Source of the DNA: Mesorhizobium loti
GTDB taxonomy: Bacteria; Pseudomonadota; Alphaproteobacteria; Rhizobiales; Rhizobiaceae
Reading direction: 5' to 3'
Assembly: GCF_003148495.1 (NCBI RefSeq)
Contig: NZ_QGGH01000003.1
Location: forward strand, 62,001-126,000
DNA: 64,000 nucleotides
Shown: piece after piece, positions 30,081-39,252 of the stretch
Position numbering within the stretch: the stretch's first letter is position 1
How the letters are laid out: each line of letters opens with the position of its first letter
Program-made: the position numbers and the translations under genes
Notes under the pieces: model-generated
The model's input: only the letters and a program-made list of their open reading frames with translations
Database searches by the model: none
What the model was told of the DNA's origin: nothing

Positions 30081-31451
30081 CTAATCCATCGCTGTGGGAA
30101 AACTGACCGATACCGCAAGTCCAGGTCGGCAATCCTCGAGCATAATCGAGGCGCCATGCAGATCGGCGATGGCCCTGACAAGGCTGAGGCCGAGGCCGCT
30201 GCCCGGCGTCGACCGGCTGTGGTCCAGCCGGTAAAGCCGCTGGAACACTTTCTCACGCTCTTCCGCCGGAATGCCGGGACCGTTGTCGGCGACGCTGGCC
30301 ACAACGCGCTCGCCCTGGCGCGTCACCGACAGTTTGATGGATGTGCCTGATGGACAATGGCGTAGTGCGTTCTCGACCAGATTGGCGAACATCTGCGTCA
30401 GCAGCTCCCTGTCGCCGTGGATACGCTCCGCCGTCTCGCACAGCTGCACTGACGACAGCGATTTTCCGTCGTCCTCGGCAACGTCGGCATAGATCTCGGC
30501 GATGGTTTGCAGAACCTCGCCCAGATCGACATCGGTGAATCGCGCCCGGCGGGCGCCGGCCTCGATCTGCGCGATGCGCAGCAGCGCATCGAAGGTCTCG
30601 TTGATCTGCAGGCTCTCGGCATGCGCCTCCGCCAGTTCGCCGGCGACCTTCTGACCCGACAGGTTCTTTTCCGACGCGGTGTCGAGGATCATCTGCAATC
30701 GGTTGAGCGGCGTCTTCAGATCGTGCGCGATGTTGGCGCTGACCTGTTTCATGCCCTCGACCAGCGCCGACAGGCGGTCGAGCGCGGCATTGACCTGGTT
30801 GGAGACGATGTCGATATCGTCGCCCTTGCCGGTCAGCGGAATGCGGGTATCCAGCCGTCCATGCGAGACATCCACCATGGTGGCGGCGATGCCGTCGAGA
30901 CGGCGCTGGACGCGCGAGGCCAGCAGGGCGCCGCCGGCGACCGCCAGCCCGGTGATGATCAGCGTCCCCCAGCCGAAGCTCATCAGCACCACCTCTTCCA
31001 GCTCCTCCGTCTCGGAAAGGCTGAAGGCGACGGTCAGGGTGTTGCCGCCGATCGAGCCGGAATAGGCGCGGTATTCGGCCCCCGGCGGCACGCCGGGCAA
31101 TACGGCGTCGAACATCGAAAAGCCGTCGGGAAGCTCTGCCGCGGTGAAATTGCCGGCCAGATGGTTTCCGGCCGCGTCGGTCAGCGAAAACAGCTGTTCC
31201 TTCTTGAGGCTGCGCATGGAGTGGCTGCCGACAGTCTCCACCAGCTCCTTGAGATCGTTGTCGGCATAGGTCGCGGCAACGACCGCGTAGGTTTCCTTGA
31301 TGGTGTCGTCGAGCCGCTCGGCAAGATCGGCACTCATCATCTGGTAGACGATGGCGCCCGACAAGACGAAGGCCAGCACGAACAGGAAGGCGAAGGTCAA
31401 GGCAAGTCGGAACGGCGTGCTGCGCAGCAGGCGGGACCATGTTCCGGTCAT
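30081..31451 (-). CDS. Sensor histidine kinase
   Basis: A 456-residue two-component sensor. Membrane segments at about 16-37 and 157-178 flank a ~120-residue periplasmic sensor region; a HAMP domain follows (about 178-232). The phosphoacceptor histidine is H243 in ANIAHDLKTPLNRL. The ATPase domain has the N box MFANLVENALRHCPSG and G boxes VADNGPGIP and GSGLGLSLV. It overlaps the response regulator gene by 4 bases, so the two form an operon. The signal sensed is unknown. Confidence 0.93.
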   Translation of the reverse strand: MTGTWSRLLRSTPFRLALTFAFLFVLAFVLSGAIVYQMMSADLAERLDDTIKETYAVVAATYADNDLKELVETVGSHSMRSLKKEQLFSLTDAAGNHLAGNFTAAELPDGFSMFDAVLPGVPPGAEYRAYSGSIGGNTLTVAFSLSETEELEEVVLMSFGWGTLIITGLAVAGGALLASRVQRRLDGIAATMVDVSHGRLDTRIPLTGKGDDIDIVSNQVNAALDRLSALVEGMKQVSANIAHDLKTPLNRLQMILDTASEKNLSGQKVAGELAEAHAESLQINETFDALLRIAQIEAGARRARFTDVDLGEVLQTIAEIYADVAEDDGKSLSSVQLCETAERIHGDRELLTQMFANLVENALRHCPSGTSIKLSVTRQGERVVASVADNGPGIPAEEREKVFQRLYRLDHSRSTPGSGLGLSLVRAIADLHGASIMLEDCRPGLAVSVSFPTAMD

Positions 31452-32125
31452 GGCGCCGCGTGCAGGCTGTAGCCGGTGTTGCGGACCGTGTGGATGAGCT
31501 GGGTTTCGAATGGCTTGTCGATCTTGGCCCGCAGCCGGCTGATATGGGTTTCGACGACGCTAGTCCTGGGATCGAAATGAAAATCCCAGACGCGCTCCAG
31601 AAGCATGGTGCGGGTGATGACGCGGCCCTCGCCGCGCATCAGCACTTCCAGCAGGCTGAACTCCCTGGGCTGCAGGTCGATCGGCTGGCCCTGCCTGATA
31701 ACGCGCCGCATGATCAGGTCCATTTCGAGGTCGGCAACCCGCAGAACGGTTTTCTGCTCCTGCGCGGCCGGCCGTCGGCCGAGCGCGTTGATGCGGGCGA
31801 GAAGCTCGGAAAAGGCGAAGGGCTTGACCAGATAGTCGTCGCCGCCCGCCTCGAGCCCTTCGACGCGGTCGTCGATGCCGCCGACCGAGGTGAGAAAGAT
31901 GGCCGGCGTCCGTACGCCGGCGGCGCGGATCGCCTTGACCATCGACAGGCCGTCGAGGCCCGGGATCATACGATCGGCGACGATCACGTCATAGCTGCCG
32001 CTGGTTGCCGCGAAAAGTGCGTCATGTCCGTTGCGAAGCAAGTCGCAGACATGGCCGGCCTCGGTCAGTCCCTTGACGATGTAGTCGGCGGTCCTGTGGT
32101 CGTCCTCGACGAGAAGAAGTCGCAT
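31448..32125 (-). CDS. Response regulator, OmpR/PhoB family
   Basis: A 225-residue regulator. Receiver domain 1-118 with acidic pocket E7-D8-D9, phosphoacceptor D51 (IVADRMIPGLDG) and lysine in YLVKPFAF; C-terminal winged helix with REFSLLEVLMRGEGRVITR and VVETHISRLRAKID. The frame is open upstream but the ATG at 32125 gives the canonical MRLLLVEDD start. It is coupled to the downstream kinase gene and lies 104 bases after a COG4705-like membrane protein gene on the same strand. Confidence 0.93.
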   Translation of the reverse strand: MRLLLVEDDHRTADYIVKGLTEAGHVCDLLRNGHDALFAATSGSYDVIVADRMIPGLDGLSMVKAIRAAGVRTPAIFLTSVGGIDDRVEGLEAGGDDYLVKPFAFSELLARINALGRRPAAQEQKTVLRVADLEMDLIMRRVIRQGQPIDLQPREFSLLEVLMRGEGRVITRTMLLERVWDFHFDPRTSVVETHISRLRAKIDKPFETQLIHTVRNTGYSLHAAP

Positions 32126-32229
32126 GAAAGGTCCGGTCCGTTGCCGAGATCTGGGGCAGGGTAGCACCGGCATGGGTCCGTTCCTAGGATGGCAGGCATT
32201 CAGGCCGCTTCCCTGACGAAGCCAAGGTT

Positions 32230-33027
32230 TCAATCCGACTCCAGCAGGATTTCGTCGGCATCGTCGGCGGTTTTCTTCAGGGTCATGTAGAGAACAAGGG
32301 CAATGATGCAGCCGAGGAAGATCAGGCTGGTGAAGGTCGTGCCGAAGCCGAGGCCGCCATATTCGACCGGCTGCGACAGCAGGTCACCGAAGGAGGCGCC
32401 AAGCGGGCGGGTCAGGATGTAGGCAAGCCAGAAGGCCAGGATGGCGTCCAGGTGGAGTAGATAATAGGCGAGCGCGATCAGCGCGATCACCCCGCCGAAC
32501 AGCAGGCCTGACGTGAGGTAGCCCATGTCGAAGGTCTCGGCGACGAGGTCGCCGGCGGCGGTGCCGAGCGAGAAGGTGAAGAGGATCGCCAGCCAGTAGA
32601 AGGTCTCGCGTCGGGTGGTGAAGATGGTGTGGATCGACAGAGTCCTTTCGCTGGCGTACCAGACGGCGAATGTTGCGGCGAGCACGACCGAGAAAGCGAT
32701 GGTCGTCGTCTGCAGGCGCACGCCGAAATTGTCGACGAGATTGTCCGTCACCAGTGTACCAACGACGCTGATCAGCACCACCGCCAGCCAGTAGGCCCAT
32801 GGCACGTAGCGTTTCTGCGCGAACTGCAAGACAAGCGCTACGATCAGCACGCCCGACATGATCAGCGATGTAACGGTCAGCCCAAGTCCCAGGTTGACGG
32901 CGAGATAGTCGGCCGCCGTCTCGCCCATGGTCACCGCCATCAGCTTGATCAGCCAGAAATCGATCGTGACATCCGGAACCCTGTGGTGGCCTGGTCCGGC
33001 TGGGGGTTGCGTGTTGGGCGAGAGCAT
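32230..33027 (-). CDS. COG4705-like membrane protein with four internal repeats
   Basis: A 265-residue protein with about eight hydrophobic segments. Four repeats share exact spacing W-x9-G-x4-D: W25/G35/D40, W80/G90/D95, W145/G155/D160 and W200/G210/D215. Each repeat reads like YWLAILFTFSLGTAAGD. This suggests a repeat-built channel, carrier or sensor, but the family has no established function. It lies between a small secreted protein gene and a two-component system, all on one strand. An earlier-looking N-terminus (25 polar residues) may be shorter in reality. Confidence 0.75.
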   Translation of the reverse strand: MLSPNTQPPAGPGHHRVPDVTIDFWLIKLMAVTMGETAADYLAVNLGLGLTVTSLIMSGVLIVALVLQFAQKRYVPWAYWLAVVLISVVGTLVTDNLVDNFGVRLQTTTIAFSVVLAATFAVWYASERTLSIHTIFTTRRETFYWLAILFTFSLGTAAGDLVAETFDMGYLTSGLLFGGVIALIALAYYLLHLDAILAFWLAYILTRPLGASFGDLLSQPVEYGGLGFGTTFTSLIFLGCIIALVLYMTLKKTADDADEILLESD

Positions 33028-33056
33028 GGCTGATATCCTGAGGCTGGTTCGCGGAA

Positions 33057-33314
33057 TTACTTGCCCATGACCTTCATGGCCTGAGCGAAGAAGTCGTCGG
33101 CGCGTTTGTCGTCGTCCGCATTGCAGCGCTCGATGCCCTTGGTCTCCAGCTCCGAGACCTTCGCCTTGTCGGCGGCGCTGAGCGTGGCCGTTGCCTCGGC
33201 CGCGCGAAGGGCTTTCAACGTCTCCTCGCAGGGCGCGGTGGCGGCAAAGACGGTGGAAATCGCGCCGGAGATGGCGAGGGTGCCGACCGCGATGGCAAGC
33301 GCAAATCTTCTCAT
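33057..33314 (-). CDS. Small secreted protein, function unknown
   Basis: An 85-residue protein with a clear Sec signal peptide (MRRFALAIAVGTLAISGAIS, likely cleavage after ...VFA near residue 24). The mature part is ~60 residues, helical and charged, with two cysteines (C29 and C64) that could form a disulfide. I do not recognise a family. It is 29 bases upstream of the four-repeat membrane protein on the same strand and is likely the first gene of the operon ending in the sensor kinase. Confidence 0.7.
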   Translation of the reverse strand: MRRFALAIAVGTLAISGAISTVFAATAPCEETLKALRAAEATATLSAADKAKVSELETKGIERCNADDDKRADDFFAQAMKVMGK

Positions 33315-33590
33315 GAAACCATTCCTTGTTTGATGCCGGCGGTCGGGCTGCCGCGATGGAAGCCGGCCCTTAAATGGCAGGCCGGCATCCGAACGATAGG
33401 GATGCGACTTCACATCAGCCTGTCCGGCGGCATACAAATTCGTAAGAATGGGCGTGGATCGCGCAAAAGGCCTTTACGAATGCCTCGCGATGCGCTGATG
33501 AAATGCGGGCGCCTTGCATCCGCCATCAATGTGGTGACCAGTGCCCCGAACCTGCTCAACGCCGGTTGTCGAAGCCCAAGGAAAACAAGA

Positions 33591-34226
33591 ATGACCTACG
33601 CTTCCCTCAAGCCGGTTTCACAGGCCTTCGACCAGCGCAAGCGGTTGATCTTCGTGCGGGCCGCGGCGCTGCTGGCGGTGCTGCTGCTGTTTCTCACCAA
33701 ACCGGCGCTGAGCGAGGGCTCGGACGGGCACGAAAGGCTCGAACTCCTCGGCTTCTGCCTGGTGCTCGCCTGCGTCGTCGGACGACTCTGGAGCATCCTC
33801 TATGTCGGCGGCAAGAAGAACGAGGAACTGGTCTCGACGGGACCGTTCTCGACAACCCAGAACCCGCTCTATTTCTTCTCGACGGTCGGCGCGGTCGGCG
33901 TCGGATTGCTCTACGGCTCGATGGTGGCGGCGCTGGCGCTGGGCCTCGCCAGCTTCTTCATCTTTCGCGTCACGGCGCGAAAGGAGGCCGAATTCCTGCT
34001 CGGCAAATTCGGCCCGGCCTACCTTGCCTATACCAAGGACACGCCCCGCTTCTGGCCAAATCCTTGGCTGTACCACGACCATGACGAGCTGCAGTTCTCG
34101 ACGCGGGCGCTCAAGCGTACGTTTTTCGACGGGCTTTATTTCCTCGCCATCTTCCCGGCCATCGAACTGGTCGAGCATTTCCGGGCGACCGGCCTGCTGT
34201 TTCCAGCCTTCGTCACGCTCTACTGA
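33591..34226 (+). CDS. Isoprenylcysteine methyltransferase-like membrane protein
   Basis: A 211-residue membrane protein with about five hydrophobic segments. The C-terminal half shows the ICMT/PEMT-type pattern: LVSTGPFSTTQNPLYFFST (about 83-101) and EAEFLLGKFGPAYLAYTKDTPRFWP (about 130-154). Such bacterial proteins are presumed SAM-dependent methyltransferases with unknown acceptors. The ATG at 33591 with AAGGAAA upstream is chosen although the frame is open to 33330. It is divergent from the secreted-protein operon; the 276-bp gap shows no other feature. Confidence 0.75.
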   Translation: MTYASLKPVSQAFDQRKRLIFVRAAALLAVLLLFLTKPALSEGSDGHERLELLGFCLVLACVVGRLWSILYVGGKKNEELVSTGPFSTTQNPLYFFSTVGAVGVGLLYGSMVAALALGLASFFIFRVTARKEAEFLLGKFGPAYLAYTKDTPRFWPNPWLYHDHDELQFSTRALKRTFFDGLYFLAIFPAIELVEHFRATGLLFPAFVTLY

Positions 34227-34233
34227 TCGGTTC

Positions 34234-34719
34234 CTAGCTGCCGAGCGGATGCGGCATATAGCCGACAAAGCCCGCGATCTTCCAATGTCCGCCGACCTTC
34301 CTGCAGAAATACAGCGTCTGCCATTTCAGCCTGTCGACGCTGCCATCCGCCTTGGCAACCGAGCCGTCGAATTTCTTGTGCAGCACGGCGCGGTCGCCAT
34401 CGACATCGATGTCGCGCATGTTGGTGACGCGAAACAGCGCCTCGCGCAGCGGCTCGGCGAATTTGGTCGCCGCCGTCTCCTTGGCCTGGCGCAGCCACTC
34501 GTCGCGATAGATTTCCAGCCTCGGAAACTGCAGCCGCCAGGCGTCGGCATTGCTGAGGAAATGCGCGTGCATGCCGAAGAAGCTGTCGGCGACGAAATCA
34601 TCCTCGACCATGGACCAGTCCTGGCCGATGAAGGCGTCGATGTCGCGCCGCACCAGCATTTCCCAGAGCGCGTGGCGATCCGCATCGCCTGATGGAAACG
34701 GGTTCTTGTCGTAGGTCAT
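34234..34719 (-). CDS. Hypothetical NTF2/SnoaL-like protein
   Basis: A 161-residue soluble protein. The C-terminal part (RDIDVDGDRAVLHKKFDG ... LYFCRKVGGHWKIAGFVGYM) has the strand pattern of NTF2/SnoaL-like folds. The function is unknown; such domains often bind small ligands or act as accessory subunits. Start ATG at 34719. It is divergent from ridA, and an inverted repeat shared with the ABC-transporter promoter lies between them, so it probably belongs to the same regulon. Confidence 0.6.
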   Translation of the reverse strand: MTYDKNPFPSGDADRHALWEMLVRRDIDAFIGQDWSMVEDDFVADSFFGMHAHFLSNADAWRLQFPRLEIYRDEWLRQAKETAATKFAEPLREALFRVTNMRDIDVDGDRAVLHKKFDGSVAKADGSVDRLKWQTLYFCRKVGGHWKIAGFVGYMPHPLGS

Positions 34720-34803
34720 TGCTATTGTCTCCGGTCCGGCAAATGCGTCTGTGCGTTGCGGCTGCAAAGGCAGCCCGACAGCGCTCACGATGCAAGCGCT
34801 TCT

Positions 34804-34840
34804 GTAATAAAGCAACATAGATTTCGAAGAATGTTGCTTT
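34804..34840. promoter_or_regulatory. Putative RpiR-type operator, site 1 (inverted repeat)
   Basis: A perfect 10-bp inverted repeat AAAGCAACAT (34809-34818) / ATGTTGCTTT (34831-34840) around TTCGAA. The segment 34804-34827 matches 40351-40374 at 20 of 24 positions. It lies between the divergent NTF2-like and ridA genes. Assignment to the RpiR regulator encoded at 39253 is inference from the shared motif. Confidence 0.6.
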
Positions 34841-34938
34841 CCAACAAGGCCCCTATGAGGATCGCCCCGATCGGGGTAAATGTCGACGCAAGCGGGCGCT
34901 GCCACGGCATCCGTCCTGTCATCAGAGGAGGCCTTCCC

Positions 34939-35304
34939 TTGCCCAAGCAATGTTTTGGAACGTCGCATGTGCCGCTGTCGCCAGCCGTGCGGGCCGGTGA
35001 TCTCGTTTATGTCTCCGGCCAGGTGCCCGTCGGCAGCGACGGCATCGTGGTCAAGGGCGGCATAACGGAACAGACAGAACAGGTGCTCGCCAACATCAAG
35101 GCCGCGTTGGCGCTCGCCGGCTGCACCCTGGACGATGTCGTGAAGACGACGGTCTGGCTGGAGGACGCGCGCGATTTCGGCGCCTTCAACGCTGTCTATG
35201 CCAGGCACTTTCCGAAGAACCCGCCGGCCCGCACCACGGTCGAATCGCGGCTGATGATCGACATCAAGATCGAAGTCGAAGCGGTCGCCTACCGGCCTCT
35301 CTAA
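34939..35304 (+). CDS. RidA/YjgF family protein
   Basis: A 121-residue trimer-forming RidA-type protein; relatives hydrolyse reactive enamine/imine intermediates from amino-acid catabolism. The signature PPARTTVESRLMIDIKIEVE is at the C-terminus with the key arginine, and VYVSGQVPV is near residue 25. The start is TTG at 34939, supported by AGGAGG 8 bases upstream; an ATG-started longer frame lacks such a site. It precedes the COG3964 metallohydrolase by 29 bases, and they probably form one operon. Confidence 0.85.
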   Translation: MPKQCFGTSHVPLSPAVRAGDLVYVSGQVPVGSDGIVVKGGITEQTEQVLANIKAALALAGCTLDDVVKTTVWLEDARDFGAFNAVYARHFPKNPPARTTVESRLMIDIKIEVEAVAYRPL

Positions 35305-35333
35305 GCGAAGCTGGCGAACCGGAGGTGACCTCA

Positions 35334-36569
35334 ATGCAATTCGACCTCCTGCTGAAGGGCGGACGGCTGATCGACCCGGCGTCCGGGCTCGATGCGCCGC
35401 GCGATGTCGCCATTGCCAATGGCCGCATTGCGGCGGTCGACGCCGATGTCCCGGCCGACCGCGCCGCGCAGGTCGTCGATGCCGGCGGCTGCATCGTCAC
35501 ACCAGGCCTCGTCGACCTGCATAGCCACGTCTATTGGGGCGGCACCTCGCTCGGCGTCGATGCCGATCGGCTGGCCGCCAAGAGCGGCACCACCACCTTC
35601 ATCGATGCGGGCAGTGCGGGAGCCGGCAATTTCCTCGGCTTCCGCCGCCACGTCATGGAGCGCTCGAAGGTTCGCATCCTGGCCTATGTCAACATTTCCT
35701 TTGCCGGCATCTTCGGCTTCTCGCAGACGGTGTCGGTCGGCGAATGCAGCGACCTCAGGCTATGCGAGCCGCGCGAGGTTGTGGCAGCGGTGCGTGAACA
35801 CCGCGATGTCGTGGTCGGCGTAAAAGTTCGCTCCGGCAAGCACGCCGGCGGGACCAGCGGCATCGCCCCGGTGGATCTCGCGCTGGAGGCTGCCGACCAG
35901 GCTGGCCTGCCGCTGATGGCGCATATCGACGAGCCGCCGCCCGGCCGCTCGGAAGTGCTGCCGCGCCTGCGCAAGGGCGATATCCTCACCCACTGCTTCC
36001 GCCCATTCCCCAACGCGCCGGTCTTCGCGTCCGGCGCGGTGCGGCCGGACATGCGGCTGGCGCGCGAGCGTGGTGTCATCTTCGACATCGGCCACGGCAT
36101 GGGCTCGTTCGATTTCGCCGTCGCCAGGGCGATGCTCCAGGAAGGGCTGGCGCCGGACGTGATCAGCAGCGATGTGCATCTCTACTGCGTCGATGGGCCG
36201 GCCTTCGACATCCTGGTTTGCATGTCGAAGCTTTTGGCGCTCGGCATGCCGCTGGTCGAGGTCCTACGCGCCGCGACACAAGCGCCGGCGCAGGCGATCG
36301 CCAGACCTGATCTGGGCACGCTGGCGGTCGGCACTGTCGGCGACGTCGCCGTGCTACGGCAGCGCCCGGGCCGCTTCACCTTCGTCGACGCGGTTGGCGC
36401 ATCGCTGGTCGCCGACCAGCGGCTGATCTGCGAAGGCATCGCCATCGGCGGCACCTGGTGGCCGAACGAGGCGGTCAACGATGTCAGCGAGACCGAGCGT
36501 TTTGAGCCGCATGAGCGGCATACGCATGTCGAGGTTGCGGCGAGGCATTTTGGACATCGGCACGATTGA
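35334..36569 (+). CDS. COG3964 amidohydrolase/deacetylase-family metallohydrolase
   Basis: A 411-residue amidohydrolase-superfamily enzyme often misannotated as dihydroorotase. Metal ligands are visible: H63 and H65 (DLHSHVYWG), probable carbamylated K164 (GVKVRS), H197 (MAHIDEPP), H220 (LTHCFR) and D280 (ISSDVH). A characterised Agrobacterium relative (Atu3266) hydrolyses acetyl-(R)-mandelate, so an ester or amide of a hydroxy/amino acid is plausible. GGAGG sits 8 bases before the ATG at 35334. Confidence 0.82.
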   Translation: MQFDLLLKGGRLIDPASGLDAPRDVAIANGRIAAVDADVPADRAAQVVDAGGCIVTPGLVDLHSHVYWGGTSLGVDADRLAAKSGTTTFIDAGSAGAGNFLGFRRHVMERSKVRILAYVNISFAGIFGFSQTVSVGECSDLRLCEPREVVAAVREHRDVVVGVKVRSGKHAGGTSGIAPVDLALEAADQAGLPLMAHIDEPPPGRSEVLPRLRKGDILTHCFRPFPNAPVFASGAVRPDMRLARERGVIFDIGHGMGSFDFAVARAMLQEGLAPDVISSDVHLYCVDGPAFDILVCMSKLLALGMPLVEVLRAATQAPAQAIARPDLGTLAVGTVGDVAVLRQRPGRFTFVDAVGASLVADQRLICEGIAIGGTWWPNEAVNDVSETERFEPHERHTHVEVAARHFGHRHD

Positions 36570-36610
36570 TGCTGCGCCTTTCTGCTGACGGTCGTTGGAT
36601 GTCAGCGCAG

Positions 36611-37192
36611 TCAGGCCGGATCCAGCATGCCGACGAAGCGCTCGGCGTCGATCGTCATCAAAAGCTCGATGCGCTCACGAATCAGATCGTCGCTCCAATT
36701 CCACCATTCCAGCGTCTGCAGGCGCTCGATGACTCCCGGCGAGAATCTGTATCTGAGGACACGAGCGGGATTGCCGACCGCGATGGCGTAGCCGGGAATG
36801 TTCCTGGTGACGATGGCTCCCGCACCGATGACCGCACCGTTGCCGATCGTGACACCGCTCAGGATGGTACAACGAGCACCGAACCACACGTCGTTGCCGA
36901 CGGTGATCGGCCCCTTGCCGGAGGGCTCGGGACCGCTTCGGGCCTTTCCGTACATACGGTGGATCGGATAGGTGGTTGCGGTGCCGACCCCGTGTTCGGC
37001 CGCGCAGACGAAGAGAACTTCCGGGCCAACCGAACAGAACGAGCCTATTCGCACCGGCACGTTTTCATGCGGCATATAGAACGATCTCTTGTTGAGACCG
37101 TAGGTATGACGGCCAATCTCAACGCCTGGCAATGGCGGCAACGGGTCCTTTTTCAGTCCCAGCTTTATACGAAGTCCTCTCAGCAGTCCCAC
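36611..37192 (-). CDS. CatB-related O-acetyltransferase (hexapeptide repeat)
   Basis: A 193-residue left-handed beta-helix acyltransferase. Hexapeptide repeats run through [33 protein letters not shown] and [16 protein letters not shown] (about residues 95-152), with the catalytic histidine region AAEHGVGT near 66. Relatives acetylate streptogramins, chloramphenicol or polysaccharides; this one is more likely a sugar or cell-envelope modifier, which is not provable. It is convergent with the metallohydrolase gene. Confidence 0.82.
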   Translation of the reverse strand: MGLLRGLRIKLGLKKDPLPPLPGVEIGRHTYGLNKRSFYMPHENVPVRIGSFCSVGPEVLFVCAAEHGVGTATTYPIHRMYGKARSGPEPSGKGPITVGNDVWFGARCTILSGVTIGNGAVIGAGAIVTRNIPGYAIAVGNPARVLRYRFSPGVIERLQTLEWWNWSDDLIRERIELLMTIDAERFVGMLDPA

Positions 37193-37298
37193 CAGCTTCC
37201 CCCCAGGAATTGCCAGGCAACACAGGGAGACTACTCACCACATCTGAAAAGTTCGCAAGCAATTTCGTGTAGTGGCCCAACGCTACTGGCGTACCGGA

Positions 37299-39083
37299 TC
37301 AGGAGTTGCTCGGCTTTCCGTAAACCGGCGTCGCGATACCTTCCATGCGTGCCTTGATCTGCAGCGCCACATATTTGGAGTAAAACCTCGACAGCGCCAG
37401 ATTGCCGCCGTGGAACCAGAGCGCTTCCTGCGCGGTCGGCTTCCACATGTTGCGCAGCTCGCCTTGCCATGGTCCGGGGTCGCCCTTGACGCCCGAGCCA
37501 AGCCCCCAACAGGGGCCGACCTCGTCGGCGACGTCGCGAGAGACGATCGCCGCCACCGTCTCGTTCATCGACTGATAGCCGGTGCAGGCGATAATGGCGT
37601 CGGCGGCAAGTTCGCTGCCGTCCTCGAACAGAATGCCGTTCGGTGTCAGCGACTTGATGGCGACGCCGCTGCGGACGCCGATCTCTCCGTCGATGATGAG
37701 ATCCGAAGCGCCGACATCGATGTAGTAGCCGGAGCCGGTGCGGTAGGCCTTCATCAAAAGGCCGGTTTCGTCGTCGCCGAAATCGATGGCGAAGCCGGCG
37801 GCGCGTAAGCGATCATAGAAGGCCGCGTCGCGCGCCTTGATCACCTCGTAGAGCGCCCGCTGGCCCTTGGGCACCAGCGCGAACGGCGTCGAGGCGACGA
37901 TCATGTCGGCCTTCTCGGTGGTTATGCCGCGTGCCAGCGCCGTCTCCGAAAAGATCTCGAAGCCGACCTCCATCAGCGTGTCCGATTTGACCACCGTCGT
38001 CGGTGAGCGCTGGATCATGGTCACCTCGGCGCCGCTCTCCCAGAGGTCGACGCAGACATCGTGCCCAGAGCTTGCCGCGCCGATGACGGCGACCTTCCTG
38101 CCACGAAATTTCTCGCCGCTGGAATACTGGCTGGAGTGCAGAAGCTCGCCCTTGAACTGATCGGCGCCCGGCAGATCGATCCGCCGTGGCGGGCCATAAG
38201 CGCCGGTGGCGAAGACGATGTGCTTCGGCTTCAGCGTGATGTGCCGGCCGACGCGGTCGACCACCACGGTCCAGACTTTCTCCACCTCGTCATAGCTGGC
38301 GCTAAGGCATTTCGTGGCGACCCAATAGTTGAGCTCCATGACGCGCGTGTACATTTCCAGCCAGTCGCCCATCTTGTCCTTGGGCGTGAACACCGGCCAG
38401 TTTTCGGGGAAGGGAATGTAGGGCAGATGGTCGTACCAGACCGGGTCGTGCAGCACGAGGGTGCGGTAGCGGTTGCGCCAGGAGTCGCCCGGCCTTGCAT
38501 TCTTCTCGATGACGATGGTGGGCACGCCGAGCTGGCGCAGCCGCGCGCCCAGCATGATGCCGCCCTGGCCGCCACCGATGACCAGGCAGTAGGGCTGCTC
38601 GTCAGCGCCAAGCTCGCGCGTCTCGCGCGCCCGCGCCTCCGACCAGGTCTCGCGCCTGGGATCGGCCTTGTGGCGCACACCCAGCGGCCGCTCCGCCCCC
38701 TTGCGCTCCTCGAACCCTTTGAGGTCGGTCATCGCCGTGAACAATGTCCGGCAGCGGCCGTCGCGCAGCCGCATGATGCCCTCTCCTGACGCCACTGCTG
38801 TTTCGAAGCTGAACCAGGCTTCGATGGTGCCCTCGTCCGAGGTCGCCTCGCCGGTCAGCTGCCATGCCTTGGGCTTGGTCGTCGCCAGCGCCGCCGCCAG
38901 CATGTCGGCGATCGCCTCGCGGCCTTCCATGGTCGTGATGTTCCAGGTGAAGGTCAGGAGATCGCGCCAATAGCAGTCGTCGACGAACAGGTTGCTCGCT
39001 GCCGACCCATCGCCGGCTTCGAGCGCCTGCGCCAGGGATTCGAGCCATGCGGCGGCCTGTTTCGTCGGTGCTATTTCGAGCAT
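37299..39083 (-). CDS. Flavin-dependent monooxygenase with N-terminal NTF2-like domain
   Basis: A 594-residue fusion. Residues ~8-125 look like an NTF2/SnoaL domain (AGDGSAASNLFVDDCYWRDL, LRDGRCRTLFTAMTDLKGF). The rest is a class B flavoprotein monooxygenase or oxidoreductase with FAD motif VIGGGQGG (168-175), a second Rossmann motif VIGAASSGHDV and ACTGYQS near the C-terminus. Likely acts on a small organic nitrogen or sulfur compound or ketone. It lies 169 bases downstream of rpiR on the same strand, in the accessory catabolic region. Confidence 0.82.
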   Translation of the reverse strand: MLEIAPTKQAAAWLESLAQALEAGDGSAASNLFVDDCYWRDLLTFTWNITTMEGREAIADMLAAALATTKPKAWQLTGEATSDEGTIEAWFSFETAVASGEGIMRLRDGRCRTLFTAMTDLKGFEERKGAERPLGVRHKADPRRETWSEARARETRELGADEQPYCLVIGGGQGGIMLGARLRQLGVPTIVIEKNARPGDSWRNRYRTLVLHDPVWYDHLPYIPFPENWPVFTPKDKMGDWLEMYTRVMELNYWVATKCLSASYDEVEKVWTVVVDRVGRHITLKPKHIVFATGAYGPPRRIDLPGADQFKGELLHSSQYSSGEKFRGRKVAVIGAASSGHDVCVDLWESGAEVTMIQRSPTTVVKSDTLMEVGFEIFSETALARGITTEKADMIVASTPFALVPKGQRALYEVIKARDAAFYDRLRAAGFAIDFGDDETGLLMKAYRTGSGYYIDVGASDLIIDGEIGVRSGVAIKSLTPNGILFEDGSELAADAIIACTGYQSMNETVAAIVSRDVADEVGPCWGLGSGVKGDPGPWQGELRNMWKPTAQEALWFHGGNLALSRFYSKYVALQIKARMEGIATPVYGKPSNS

Positions 39084-39139
39084 TTCTTCCCTCTTTGTGC
39101 GTGCGCCGACACATGGCGCAAAATCTCAATTGTCGAACT

Positions 39140-39250
39140 CAGCGCCGCCCCTCATCCGCCTGCCGGCGTTCGTCGTTCGAAAAGCCAAGCAGTTGGCTTT
39201 TCGTCCGCTACGCGGACCATTCCTCACCTCCCCGTGAACGAGGTGAAGGG
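39140..39250. repeat. Mosaic repeat between rpiR and the monooxygenase gene
   Basis: Contains CCCCTCATCCGCC, an 11-bp perfect hairpin CGAAAAGCCAA-GCAG-TTGGCTTTTCG (39178-39203), GTCCGCTACGCGGAC and CTCCCCGTGAACGAGGTGAA. It is the longer RIME1-like form, also seen at 44616-44754. The hairpin may terminate rpiR transcription. Confidence 0.7.
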
Positions 39251-39252
39251 AG

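Noticed and set aside
35334..36569. Annotation of the metallohydrolase as dihydroorotase
   Set aside because: The COG3964 motif pattern and accessory gene context differ from pyrimidine-synthesis dihydroorotases; the family is known to be misannotated.
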